Source of the DNA: an uncultured Prevotella sp.
GTDB lineage: Bacteria; Bacteroidota; Bacteroidia; Bacteroidales; Bacteroidaceae
Direction of reading: 5' to 3'
Assembly: GCA_934183135.1 (NCBI GenBank)
Contig: CAKPRX010000018.1
Span: 1-28,552, forward strand
Length of the DNA stretch: 28,552 nucleotides
In this document: piece by piece, positions 15,133-23,067 of the stretch
Layout of the letters: each line of letters starts with the position of its first letter
Position numbering within the stretch: position 1 is the stretch's first letter
Notes under the pieces: generated by a model
What the model was told of the DNA's origin: nothing
Database searches by the model: none
The model's input: the letters and a program-made list of their open reading frames with translations, nothing else
Position numbers and translations under genes: made by a program

Positions 15133-16345
15133 ATTCGCGGGGCTGAATGGTGGTCGAAGTCTTGAAGTCATTGCTGCTATTGTTGGTGTCTACCAGTATG
15201 CGGTGGCCGTCAGCGGCCCGTTTTAGCGTCTTGCGGTACACGGTCTCGCCGTTCCAGCCGCTGGCGGCGTTGATGTAGGTATAGCCGGCGTCTATGTTGT
15301 CGTACAGGCGTTTGGTCTTTACGTCTATGCCCATGCTTCCGTTGCGCAGGGCCTCCACTCCGTCTATGATATAGCGTACCGGGCAGAGCATCCACTGGTT
15401 TCCGGTGCTCTTGCCGTAGGCATATACCTTGGGCCACTCCGTCACGTCGGCCGTGGTGCGGAAGATGACCACGCCCGCAGGTCCGCTCTGCAGCAGGTTC
15501 ATCACCGATGTGCCGTTGTATATCTGGTATATCATATCCATGGCAGCCACGGCAGGGTTGTTCTGGTACTTGCCGGTTACATCCTTGACCTCGAAGTCGG
15601 CTGCTACCAGGTTGTGGTCGTTGCGGTTATTGGTGGTGTGGTCTATGGCACTGTTGCATATTACCACGGTGCCTCCGGGTTTCACCATGTGTGGCTCGGT
15701 GGTCGGTATGCGGTATATCTGCTTGAGCAGTACCACCGTGTCGGCAAAGGCAGTATGCAGGTTGTCCAGCGTGTAGGCTGGCGTGCTCTCGGCCTCCGTC
15801 ATTCCTATGTACAGACCACTCACGTCGATGTCGTGGTCGCTCTGGTTATACAGCTCTATGTACTTGCCGGCCATATAGCTGCGGTTGTTGTTGTCGCGCG
15901 AGCCGGCGTAGAACACCTTGCCGATGACTATGTCGCGGTTGGCCGCCAGCAGGGTGGGCAGACTGATGGTCTCGTCGCTACTGATGAGCCGCGAGTTGAC
16001 CGAGCTGGATATGGTGCCGCCGCTCACCACCTCGTCGCTGCCCGTCAGGGCCTGGTATTCCTCGGCACTGATGTCCCACGACGTGCTGATGTTGTACACG
16101 TCGGGCACTATGTTGCTAAACACGGCTCTGCCCTCGTCATCGGTCTTAGCCGTGATGTCCTGTGCCCCTATCTGTAGGGTCACGCTCTTGCCGGCCAGGT
16201 TGGCGGGCTGCCTGCAGTCGGCGGGTTGTGTCAGCTGTACCGTGACGCTCACGGCCGTGGTGGCATCGTTCATGTCGGCACAGGCCATGAGCAGCAGGGC
16301 TGCCGTCATGGCGCTCAGGGGGTGTAGGTATCGATAGCTTCTCAT
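15122..16345 (-). CDS. DUF4876-type lipoprotein
   Basis: A 407-residue protein with a lipoprotein signal: hydrophobic residues 11-20 and lipobox LLMAC with Cys22. Residues about 32-110 form a beta-sandwich-like part (VSVTVQL, KSVTLQIG, TDDEGRAVFSNIVPDVYNI) resembling carboxypeptidase-regulatory folds. From about 138 on it matches the second DUF4876-type protein of this locus: IVIGKVFYAGS, GKYIELYNQSDHD, LYIGMTEAES, MVKPGGTVVICNSAIDHT, LVDTNNSSNDFKTS. It is probably anchored to the outer membrane, perhaps at the cell surface, as a partner of the TonB-dependent receptor 25 bases upstream. SusD sequence features are absent. Binding target unknown. Confidence 0.82.
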   Translation of the reverse strand: MRSYRYLHPLSAMTAALLLMACADMNDATTAVSVTVQLTQPADCRQPANLAGKSVTLQIGAQDITAKTDDEGRAVFSNIVPDVYNISTSWDISAEEYQALTGSDEVVSGGTISSSVNSRLISSDETISLPTLLAANRDIVIGKVFYAGSRDNNNRSYMAGKYIELYNQSDHDIDVSGLYIGMTEAESTPAYTLDNLHTAFADTVVLLKQIYRIPTTEPHMVKPGGTVVICNSAIDHTTNNRNDHNLVAADFEVKDVTGKYQNNPAVAAMDMIYQIYNGTSVMNLLQSGPAGVVIFRTTADVTEWPKVYAYGKSTGNQWMLCPVRYIIDGVEALRNGSMGIDVKTKRLYDNIDAGYTYINAASGWNGETVYRKTLKRAADGHRILVDTNNSSNDFKTSTTIQPREYDE

Positions 16346-16370
16346 ATATCTGTTCGTTAGGGGTGTGGGT

Positions 16371-19300
16371 TTATAGGTTCAGAAAGAGTTCGGCCCCGAA
16401 ACTGAAGGTGCCCGTGTTGCGCTGGGTGAGTGTCGAGGTGATGTTGTTGGTAAGGAATGGCTCGTAGTAGAGGCAGTTGTTGACGTAGACAGACAGCCCG
16501 CCCGTCTTGCCGAGTTCCTTGGTGAGCCTCATGGACATGTTCCATGTTACCGGGCTCTTGGTGGGCACGTTGTCGGTATGCGTGGTGGTCAGGTCGCTTA
16601 TCAGTATGCTGGCCTGGGTGGTGGGCTTGGTGGCATAGTACGCACCGTCCATACCTATGTAGCCCCCCGCCATGTCGGAGGTTATGGCGTGGCGTTCCAG
16701 GTTGCCGTCTATCCAGCCTATGGGAGCCTTGTCGGCCACAAACGAGTTGTTCCAGTTGTACCAGATGGCCTGGGCTGTAAACGAGGCCACCATCCTGAGG
16801 CTCGGTATGCGCGTTACTACGCGCAGGGTGTTCAGGAAGCGTTTGTACATGGTGTAGTCCATGGCCGAGGGGTAAATCACCTTGAACGGAGTAAGCCCGT
16901 AGCTGGTATAGCTTACGGGCAGCAGTGCATTGCGTACCGAGGCGGTGTTCAGGTCGGTGCTCCACGTCTTGGTATATTGGTAAGCGCCGCTCAGGTAGAA
17001 CGACGTGTTAATGGGGCGGCACTCGCCCAGGTTGCAGTCTATCTCTATACCACGGTTCAGGGTGCTGTTGGTGTTGCCCACCTTGCCGGTGGTCATGTAC
17101 ACCAGGTCGTGGCGGTCGGGGTGGGCATAGTCTATGGTGGTGGCTTGGCCGGGGGTGACGACGAGCCCCTGGCCGGGGGTGAACACGTCGCTGTAGTAAG
17201 TGATATAGTCAGTGGCGCTACCGAAACCATTAGGAGTGCGGTCCTGGTAGGCCAGCAGGCTTATCTGTCCGCCCCAGGGCAACTTGGCATCGGCGCCCAC
17301 CTCTATCTTGGTCGTGGTGGCGTTGCGCAGGTCTTTGGACACCCGCACGTCGTAGACGTAGGTATGGTAGGCCAGCAGTTGCCCGGCAGGGTCGTCCTGC
17401 GGCATGTAGTTGGCAGCCACACGGTCATTGTACTTCTTGTCGGGGTACAGGTAGTTCAGGCCAGGAGTCTTGCTGTTCAGGCCTATGCCGGCACGCAGAC
17501 TGAGCCAGCGGGTAGCCTCGAAGGAGACGTTGAGGCGTGGGCTGAGGGCCGTAGTAGCCACCTCGTTGAATGGTTGCATGGCCGTGAAGCGCAGGCCGAA
17601 GTTGACGCGCAACTCGTTGACCTTGTTGAGCTTCCAGCTGAAGTTGTCCTCGGCATAAGCCGATACCTGGTGCAGTCCTGGTATATCCGAGAAAGCCCGT
17701 GGGCGCCCGTTACTGTTAGGGCGGTAGGGCAGGGCATCGTCGGCATTGTAGTAGCCGCGGCCGCTGTTCCAGTCGTAGCGGTACTCCACGCCAGCCTTGA
17801 AGCTCTGCTTGGTACGGCCCCACTCAGCGTCAAACGTGTCGTTGACCTTGAGAAACACATTGCCAGGCTGACTTTCGGTGCGGCCTGTTGCCAGGTACGA
17901 GGTGGTCATCCATGGCACCGTGTAGTAGCCTGTCTGCATAGCGGTGATGATGGGCAGCAGTCCGGTGGTGTTGGCCACATACGAGCTGATCGTATTGTCG
18001 GTTCGGGTGAGCGACACTCCGGCCGTATAGTTGAGCATGCGCATCAGCGGCTTGTTCACCGTGACGCGCCCCTGATGGCTCAGGCTCCAGCTGGTGGTAC
18101 TGTTACGGCTGTAGGTACCGTCGTCCTTGGCGTCAGGGTCGTTGCCCGTCCAGTCGGTAGCCCGCATAAACCGCAGTTTCCAGTTGGTATGCCAGCGCTT
18201 GGACACTTGGTAACTATAGCTCATACCGGCGTTGTACCGGCTGTATGAGCGGGTCTTCTGGCGAGGGTCGCCCCATGCCTTGGCATAGTCTATGTTGAAA
18301 TTGAGTATGCCCCACCGGTCCATGCGTATGCCCTTGCTGAGCGAGTAGTTCTCTATCTCGGGCGTTATCTTGGCCTTGGCCTGCCAGGGCGTTACCCCCG
18401 CCTTGGACTTTACGACTACCAGTCCGCTGGTCAGGTCGCCGTACTCAGCCGAGGGTATGCCCCGTACCACCTCGACCTGCTCTATATTGTCGGCACCTAT
18501 CTGTCGTAAGTCGGTGCCTACAAATGCCGTGCTGGAAAACCCTCCCTGGGTCACCGCGCCATTGTTGGACATCGGTATGCCGTCTACTACCACGCTGGAG
18601 CCAAACGCGCTGGTATTGTTGTTCGCCAATGTGCGTAGCTGCAGATTGGTCTGGCTGGTCAGGTCGGTGTTGCCCATGAGCTGGCCGGGGATGAGCTGCA
18701 TCACGTCGGCCAGACTGGTAGCCTGGAGATGGTCGATGGCCTGACGGCCGATGACCGTGCTGGTAGAGGCCCCCGACACCTTCTGCTGGGCGGTAACCAC
18801 CACCTCCTTCAGGGCCAGCGACGACAGGTGCATCACTATCTGCTGGCTCACGTCGCGCCGTATGCTGATGCGCTGGCTGACGCTGTTGTAGCCCACATAC
18901 GATACCAGCAGGGTCCAGTCGCCGTCGGGTATGTTGTCTATCACTACCTTGCCGTCGACATCGGTGATGGCGTAGAGCCCTAAAGGCTGTAGCTCGCACC
19001 GGGCCATCATCATGGGCTCGCGGTCATCGCCGGTGACGTGCAGCGAGAGCCTGTGGCGCTTAGCCGTGGCGGCAGGGTAGAGCATGATGAGCTTGCCCTT
19101 GATGGTATAGTTTAGCCCGAGCTGCTGGCATAGGCTTGTCAGGACTACCGACAGGCGCTCGCCCTGTGCATAGGGCAGCGTTACGCGGCTGGTCTTGCTC
19201 ACGTTCTTCTCAGCGTAGACAAATGTCATGCCCGTGGCCTCCTTGAGCTGTGCGAAGGCTTCGCGCGCGTACATATTCTTTATATTGACCTTTACCGTCT

Positions 19301-19391
19301 GGTTCTGCGCTACGGCAGCTACGGTTACCAGTGTTACGGCTACGAGCATAAGCAATCTTTTCGCATGGGTGGAAAAGGTGTTCATAGACAT
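16371..19391 (-). CDS. TonB-dependent receptor with STN signalling domain
   Basis: 1006 residues. Signal peptide to about residue 28 (VAAVAQ). Residues 33-108 are an STN (secretin/TonB short N-terminal) domain: VKVNIKNMYAREAFAQLKEATGM to KGKLIMLY; in the FecA system this domain contacts FecR in the periplasm. Residues 115-190 form a carboxypeptidase-regulatory-like domain (YAITDVDGKVVIDNIPDGDW). A plug follows at about 200-335 (STVIGRQAIDHLQ, DGIPMS, IEQVEVVRGIPSAEYGDL), then a large barrel ending FGAELFLNL. It imports an unknown ligand across the outer membrane and probably reports its presence to FecR and the sigma factor encoded upstream. The locus lacks a susD gene, so a glycan SusCD role is not indicated. 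Confidence 0.93.
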   Translation of the reverse strand: MSMNTFSTHAKRLLMLVAVTLVTVAAVAQNQTVKVNIKNMYAREAFAQLKEATGMTFVYAEKNVSKTSRVTLPYAQGERLSVVLTSLCQQLGLNYTIKGKLIMLYPAATAKRHRLSLHVTGDDREPMMMARCELQPLGLYAITDVDGKVVIDNIPDGDWTLLVSYVGYNSVSQRISIRRDVSQQIVMHLSSLALKEVVVTAQQKVSGASTSTVIGRQAIDHLQATSLADVMQLIPGQLMGNTDLTSQTNLQLRTLANNNTSAFGSSVVVDGIPMSNNGAVTQGGFSSTAFVGTDLRQIGADNIEQVEVVRGIPSAEYGDLTSGLVVVKSKAGVTPWQAKAKITPEIENYSLSKGIRMDRWGILNFNIDYAKAWGDPRQKTRSYSRYNAGMSYSYQVSKRWHTNWKLRFMRATDWTGNDPDAKDDGTYSRNSTTSWSLSHQGRVTVNKPLMRMLNYTAGVSLTRTDNTISSYVANTTGLLPIITAMQTGYYTVPWMTTSYLATGRTESQPGNVFLKVNDTFDAEWGRTKQSFKAGVEYRYDWNSGRGYYNADDALPYRPNSNGRPRAFSDIPGLHQVSAYAEDNFSWKLNKVNELRVNFGLRFTAMQPFNEVATTALSPRLNVSFEATRWLSLRAGIGLNSKTPGLNYLYPDKKYNDRVAANYMPQDDPAGQLLAYHTYVYDVRVSKDLRNATTTKIEVGADAKLPWGGQISLLAYQDRTPNGFGSATDYITYYSDVFTPGQGLVVTPGQATTIDYAHPDRHDLVYMTTGKVGNTNSTLNRGIEIDCNLGECRPINTSFYLSGAYQYTKTWSTDLNTASVRNALLPVSYTSYGLTPFKVIYPSAMDYTMYKRFLNTLRVVTRIPSLRMVASFTAQAIWYNWNNSFVADKAPIGWIDGNLERHAITSDMAGGYIGMDGAYYATKPTTQASILISDLTTTHTDNVPTKSPVTWNMSMRLTKELGKTGGLSVYVNNCLYYEPFLTNNITSTLTQRNTGTFSFGAELFLNL

Positions 19392-19421
19392 TTTTGCTTT
19401 TTAAGACTGTATTTATGGGTT

Positions 19422-20345
19422 TTACTTTACGTTGATATGGTCGTCCTGGATTTCAAAGCGCAGGTCTGAGATGGTGGTAAGCAGGTCTATGGCCTGCTGG
19501 AGCGACTCGCTGCGTGCGATGACACCCGTATAGCGGCTGGCTGCCACCTCTGGGCTGTCTATATGGATGCTGACACCGTACCAGAGACTGAGCTGGCGTG
19601 TTATCTCGCTCAGCGGAGTGTCGCTGAAGTCGTAGGTGCCGGTAGACCACGATGTGTAGTTGCGCGTGTTGACCGTGCGCACATCGATGTCGCCGCTGGC
19701 TGTGATGCAGGCCTGCTCGCCAGGCTGCATGGTAAACTCGCGGTGGCCGAAACGGAGCCTTACGCTGCCTTCGGCCAGTGTCACGGTGGTGCGGTCGGCA
19801 TCGGCCATCACGTTGAAGTGGGTGCCCAGCACCTCGATGCTGCCTGCAGGGGTGGTTACCACGAAGGGGGCATCGGCCTTGTGGGCCACTTCAAAATAGG
19901 CTTCGCCCATGAGGGCCACCTCGCGGCGGTGGGCCTCGAATGTCTCAGGGTAGGTAAGCCGGGTGTCGGCGTTGATGACTATGCGGGTGCCATCGGTCAG
20001 CTGCTTGGAGTAGCTGGCACCCATGGGCACGGCCACGTGGCACTGGGCATGGCTCACGGTTACCCGCGCCTGGTGGCGGCTCATCTGCCGGGCCGGGACG
20101 AGAGCCGTAGCCGATACCTGGTCGGCAAGGGCAGTGGTGTGGGTACTGGCATACCACCATCCCATGGTGATGAGTACGGCTATGCAGGCCGCCGCGCTGC
20201 AGCAGCGCCGCCATACCATGAGCCGGTGCCGCCGCCGTATGCGCCGCTGTATCTGCTGCCACGCCATCTCCTTGTCGTGGCTCTCCATAAACTCGCGACT
20301 GCGGCGCAGCCGGTACCATTGGTATAGTGTGTCTATATTCTTCAT
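19422..20345 (-). CDS. FecR family anti-sigma factor
   Basis: 307 residues from ATG 20343-20345, chosen because the upstream extension does not look coding and MKNIDTLYQWYRLRR is a usual N-terminus. An N-terminal cytoplasmic helical part (1-45) is expected to bind the ECF sigma factor. One membrane segment lies at about 46-64. The periplasmic FecR domain covers about 104-215 (MGASYSKQLTDGTRIVINADTRLTYP, GEAYFEVAHK, PFVVTTPAGSIEVLGTHFNV, VTLAEGSVRL, MQPGEQ). The C-terminal DUF4974 part (237-304; FSDTPLSEITRQLSLWYGVSI) resembles an STN fold. It sits between sigma factor and TonB receptor, the standard order. Confidence 0.93.
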   Translation of the reverse strand: MKNIDTLYQWYRLRRSREFMESHDKEMAWQQIQRRIRRRHRLMVWRRCCSAAACIAVLITMGWWYASTHTTALADQVSATALVPARQMSRHQARVTVSHAQCHVAVPMGASYSKQLTDGTRIVINADTRLTYPETFEAHRREVALMGEAYFEVAHKADAPFVVTTPAGSIEVLGTHFNVMADADRTTVTLAEGSVRLRFGHREFTMQPGEQACITASGDIDVRTVNTRNYTSWSTGTYDFSDTPLSEITRQLSLWYGVSIHIDSPEVAASRYTGVIARSESLQQAIDLLTTISDLRFEIQDDHINVK

Positions 20346-20363
20346 CTGCGTATAGTCTGTCAG

Positions 20364-20409
20364 TGGGTGACTTCTACTTGTAATACGCCAAAAGGTGATA
20401 ATGGGTGAC
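20364..20409. promoter_or_regulatory. Pair of TGGGTGAC direct repeats between sigma and anti-sigma genes
   Basis: TGGGTGAC occurs at 20364-20371 and 20402-20409, 38 bases apart, in the 138-base gap upstream of the fecR-type gene. On the minus strand they read GTCACCCA. No TAnnTTTG box is seen here, so these repeats may mark a sigma-dependent promoter or a regulator site; function is inferred from position only. Confidence 0.35.
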
Positions 20410-20483
20410 AAGAAAATGAGAGAAAATGATTTTTTTTCTTGCCGTATGTGGAAAAGGGGGGGCGACCGCGGCCGGCAGGGCGG

Positions 20484-21035
20484 TTAGCCTAAAAGCAGCA
20501 GGGTACACAGCCCCGAGCTGCGCAGCTTCTTCATGGCCCTGCGCAGATAGGTCTTCAGTGTGTTTACGCTGATGCCCATCTCTGCCGCCACCTGCTTGTA
20601 CGACATCTCGTCTACCACGGTCTTTTCCAGGGCTTGCCGCTCGTGAGCCGACAGGGCCTGGAGTGCCTGGTAGAGCTGTTCCTCGCGCTGGCGGAGCACA
20701 TCCTGGTGCTCCTCGGCCTCTGCCAGGTCTCTTATCAGTAGCTCGTCGTCGTTAGTCAGTTCTTCGGGCATCCGGCTTACGCCCCCTGTCTTCCTCAGAT
20801 AGGTCAGGGTGTTGTTGCGTATGGCCGTAAAGAGGTAGGGGTATAGCTGCGTGCCTACCAGCAGGTCGCGCCGCGTTTCCCAGAAGTGTACGAAGAACGA
20901 CTGTACGATGTCCTCGGAGGCGTCAAAGTCGTCGGTAAACTGCAGCGAGTAGAGACTGAGGGGCATGTAGTAGGCGTCGAAGAGCATACGGAAGCCTGCC
21001 GCCCGGTCTGTGTGCAGCATGTTGATAATATCCAT
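20484..21035 (-). CDS. ECF-type RNA polymerase sigma factor
   Basis: 183 residues from ATG 21033-21035. This start has AAAGGA 2-7 bases upstream, and the promoter box at 21069-21076 would place ATGs further upstream at or before the transcript start. Region 2 covers about 12-80 (FRMLFDAYYMPLSLYSL, EDIVQSFFVHFWETR, YLFTAIRNNTLTYLR); region 4 about 118-172 (LYQALQALSAHERQALEKTV, MSYKQVAAEMGISVNTLKTYLRRAMKKL), with the helix-turn-helix. It has the length of FecI-like Bacteroidota sigma factors and is first in the regulated cluster. It is expected to be held by the FecR protein and to direct transcription of the receptor operon. Confidence 0.93.
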   Translation of the reverse strand: MDIINMLHTDRAAGFRMLFDAYYMPLSLYSLQFTDDFDASEDIVQSFFVHFWETRRDLLVGTQLYPYLFTAIRNNTLTYLRKTGGVSRMPEELTNDDELLIRDLAEAEEHQDVLRQREEQLYQALQALSAHERQALEKTVVDEMSYKQVAAEMGISVNTLKTYLRRAMKKLRSSGLCTLLLLG

Positions 21036-21068
21036 GTCCTTTGACGCCAGCCTGTTCATCTCTGCGTG

Positions 21069-21076
21069 CAAAATTA
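21069..21076 (-). promoter_or_regulatory. Candidate -7 box for the ECF sigma gene
   Basis: TAATTTTG on the minus strand matches TAnnTTTG. The predicted transcript start near 21062 leaves about 27 bases before the ATG at 21035. Confidence 0.55.
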
Positions 21077-21275
21077 CGATTTTTCCTTTTTTATAGTATA
21101 TGGTGGGCCGTGTTTTTTTGCCCTTTTGTTTAAAAAAATACCTATTAGTGGTGAGGTGTCCATTCGCGGCCGGCCCATTCCCACGTATCCGGACAGACAG
21201 GGACGGGCCTGGGACAAATGGGTGCGTGCCCCTACATTTTTTATTACAAATGTCCTGTAATTCGCAGATTTTAAT

Positions 21276-21283
21276 TAAATTTG
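21276..21283 (+). promoter_or_regulatory. Candidate -7 box for the GHL10 family gene
   Basis: TAAATTTG matches TAnnTTTG in an AT-rich stretch. It lies only 9 bases before ATG 21293, so the transcript would be nearly leaderless. Confidence 0.5.
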
Positions 21284-21292
21284 CAATTACTT

Positions 21293-22789
21293 ATGAAAAA
21301 GACATTATTGCTATTAGCAGCCCTGCTGTGGCTGCTTGCGCCAGGCCAGATGCTGGCCGATGGCGGCAAGCGAGAGTTCAGGGGAGCCTGGATGCAGTGC
21401 GTTAACGGTATGTACCTCGGCAAGTCGACGGCCGAAGTGCAGCAGATGCTTACCCGCCAGCTCGACGAGCTGGAGAAAGACGGTGTCAACGCTATTATCT
21501 TCCAGGTGCGTGGCGAGTGCGATGCGCTCTACGCGAGCAAGATTGAGCCCTGGAGCCGTTACCTTACCGGCGTGCAGGGCCAGGCGCCTAACCCCTACTG
21601 GGATCCTATGTCCTGGATGATAATCCAGTGCCACAAGCGCGGCATGGAGTTCCACGCCTGGATTAACCCTTATCGCGCCCGCATGAAGAGTCCCACCCGG
21701 CTGGCCCCTAACCACATCCTGTCGCTCCACCCTGAGCGCGCCTTCGAGTACGGCGGCCTGTATGTGCTCAACCCGGGTCTGAAGGAGAACCGCGACTACA
21801 TCCTCTCGGTCGTAGACGACATAGTGAGCCGATACGACATCGACGGCATACACATCGACGACTATTTCTACCCCTATCCCGACGGCGGCCGCCCCATCCC
21901 TGACGACCGCGAGTACCAGTTATATAATAATGGTATACAGGACCGCGGCGACTGGCGCCGCTACAACGTCAACCTGTTTGTCAAGGAGATGGGCGAGCAC
22001 GTTCACCGCCTCAAGCCATGGGTTAAGTTCGGCGTGTCGCCCTTTGGTATCTACCGTAACAAGAAGAGCGCCCCCATAGGGTCTGATACTAACGGCCTGC
22101 AGAACTACGACCAGCTGTACGCCGACGTGCTGCTGTGGGTGAACAACGGATGGGTAGACTACTGCGTGCCCCAGCTGTACTGGCAGATAGGGCACAAGTT
22201 GGCCGACTACGACACGCTGATACGCTGGTGGAGCAAGCACATGGCGGCGCGCCCGCTCTTCATCGGCGAGAGCATAGAGAACACCGTGAGGTACCCGGAC
22301 CCGGCCAACCCGGCCACGCACCAGATGGCGGCCAAGTTCAAGCTGCACCGCCAGTTGGCCAATGTGCAGGGCACGGTGCTGTGGTACGCCAAGGTGGCCG
22401 CCGAGGACATGGGCAGCTACGGGACACTGCTTCGCAAGGTGTACTGGACCCACCCCGCGCTGCCCCCGGCCATGCCTTTCCTGGACAACCACGCCCCCAA
22501 GAAGCCCCGTAAGGTGAGTACGGTGTGGAACGAGGACGGCTACATGCTCTTCTGGCAGTCGCCCAAGGGCAGCCGTTGGGGCGACGAGGCCCGTCGCTAT
22601 GTGGTCTACCGCTTTGGCCGTGGCGAGCGCGTCAACCTGAACGATGCCAGCAAGATAGTCAAGATAACCTACGACCCCTTCTACCGTCTGCCTTACCAGG
22701 AGGGCCGCGACAAGTACACCTACGTGGTTACCGCCCTGGACCGTGTGGGCAACGAGAGCAAGGGCGCCAAGTGCAAGGTCAAGCTCTGA
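21293..22789 (+). CDS. Secreted glycosyl hydrolase-like 10 (GHL10/DUF187) family protein
   Basis: 498 residues from ATG 21293, directly before signal peptide MKKTLLLLAALLWLLAPGQMLA. The GHL10 TIM-barrel domain runs from about 27 to 370: REFRGAWMQCVNG, VNAIIFQVRGECDALYAS, GMEFHAWINPYR (119-128), YDIDGIHIDDYFYPYP (181-196), KFGVSPFGIYR, and DYCVPQLYWQIG. Residues about 403-498 look like a fibronectin III-type beta domain (YMLFWQSP, RYVVYRF, YTYVVTALDRVGNES). The family is related to GH10-like barrels; some members act on peptidoglycan-type glycans, but the substrate here is not known. It is transcribed away from the sigma factor gene and seems monocistronic, with a long hairpin after its stop. 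Confidence 0.9.
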   Translation: MKKTLLLLAALLWLLAPGQMLADGGKREFRGAWMQCVNGMYLGKSTAEVQQMLTRQLDELEKDGVNAIIFQVRGECDALYASKIEPWSRYLTGVQGQAPNPYWDPMSWMIIQCHKRGMEFHAWINPYRARMKSPTRLAPNHILSLHPERAFEYGGLYVLNPGLKENRDYILSVVDDIVSRYDIDGIHIDDYFYPYPDGGRPIPDDREYQLYNNGIQDRGDWRRYNVNLFVKEMGEHVHRLKPWVKFGVSPFGIYRNKKSAPIGSDTNGLQNYDQLYADVLLWVNNGWVDYCVPQLYWQIGHKLADYDTLIRWWSKHMAARPLFIGESIENTVRYPDPANPATHQMAAKFKLHRQLANVQGTVLWYAKVAAEDMGSYGTLLRKVYWTHPALPPAMPFLDNHAPKKPRKVSTVWNEDGYMLFWQSPKGSRWGDEARRYVVYRFGRGERVNLNDASKIVKITYDPFYRLPYQEGRDKYTYVVTALDRVGNESKGAKCKVKL

Positions 22790-22821
22790 TAACGATTTTA
22801 GTGGCGGTGGCCGCGGGCTCC

Positions 22822-22901
22822 GTCCGAAGACTGTGAACGGCCATCCCGAACTTTCAGATGTACATCCGGAGGTTTGGGATGGCCGTTTGCCGTCTTCGGA
22901 C
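22822..22901 (+). repeat. Long inverted repeat built on 21-bp units, likely 3' hairpin of the GHL10 gene
   Basis: Outer arms GTCCGAAGAC (22822-22831) and GTCTTCGGAC (22892-22901) and inner arms AACGGCCATCCC (22836-22847) and GGGATGGCCGTT (22876-22887) are all perfect; a 28-base loop remains. Inside, GATGTACATCC at 22857 matches the consensus of the 13.4 kb array, and the next GATG is 21 bases on, at 22878. It starts 33 bases after the GHL10 stop and has no T tract. Confidence 0.75.
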
Positions 22902-23038
22902 AGAGCTGCTGACGGTGAGGGGCGCAGAAATGACCATTTATGTTAAATTGAAAGCAATAATTATGCACATAGTAACAAATTGTGTGCAAATACAATAAAA
23001 AACTATCATTTTATTTCTTTTTATTGTGCGAAAGTTTA

Positions 23039-23046
23039 TACCTTTG
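23039..23046 (+). promoter_or_regulatory. Candidate -7 box of the ilv operon
   Basis: TACCTTTG fits TAnnTTTG in AT-rich surroundings. The predicted transcript start is near 23053, giving a leader of about 60 bases that includes the small ORF at 23068. Confidence 0.6.
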
Positions 23047-23067
23047 CATAAGTAATAGATAACAGTT

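Larger units (their letters stand above)
22790..23067. other. Intergenic region: hairpin repeat followed by the ilv promoter
   Basis: The first 110 bases hold the long inverted repeat (22822-22901). About 22920-23067 is strongly AT-rich, with an inverted pair TGCACA (22964-22969) and TGTGCA (22983-22988) and the ilv -7 box (23039-23046). Short frames across the hairpin are not convincing genes. Confidence 0.5.

Noticed and set aside
16578..18248. 556-codon open frame on the plus strand opposite the TonB-dependent receptor
   Set aside because: The receptor frame has clear plug and barrel sequence; the opposite frame has no recognisable fold and no promoter or ribosome site.
16371..19391. SusC of a glycan utilisation locus
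   Set aside because: No susD gene is adjacent, and the neighbours are DUF4876- and DUF6850-type genes. The STN domain supports signalling-type receptor instead.
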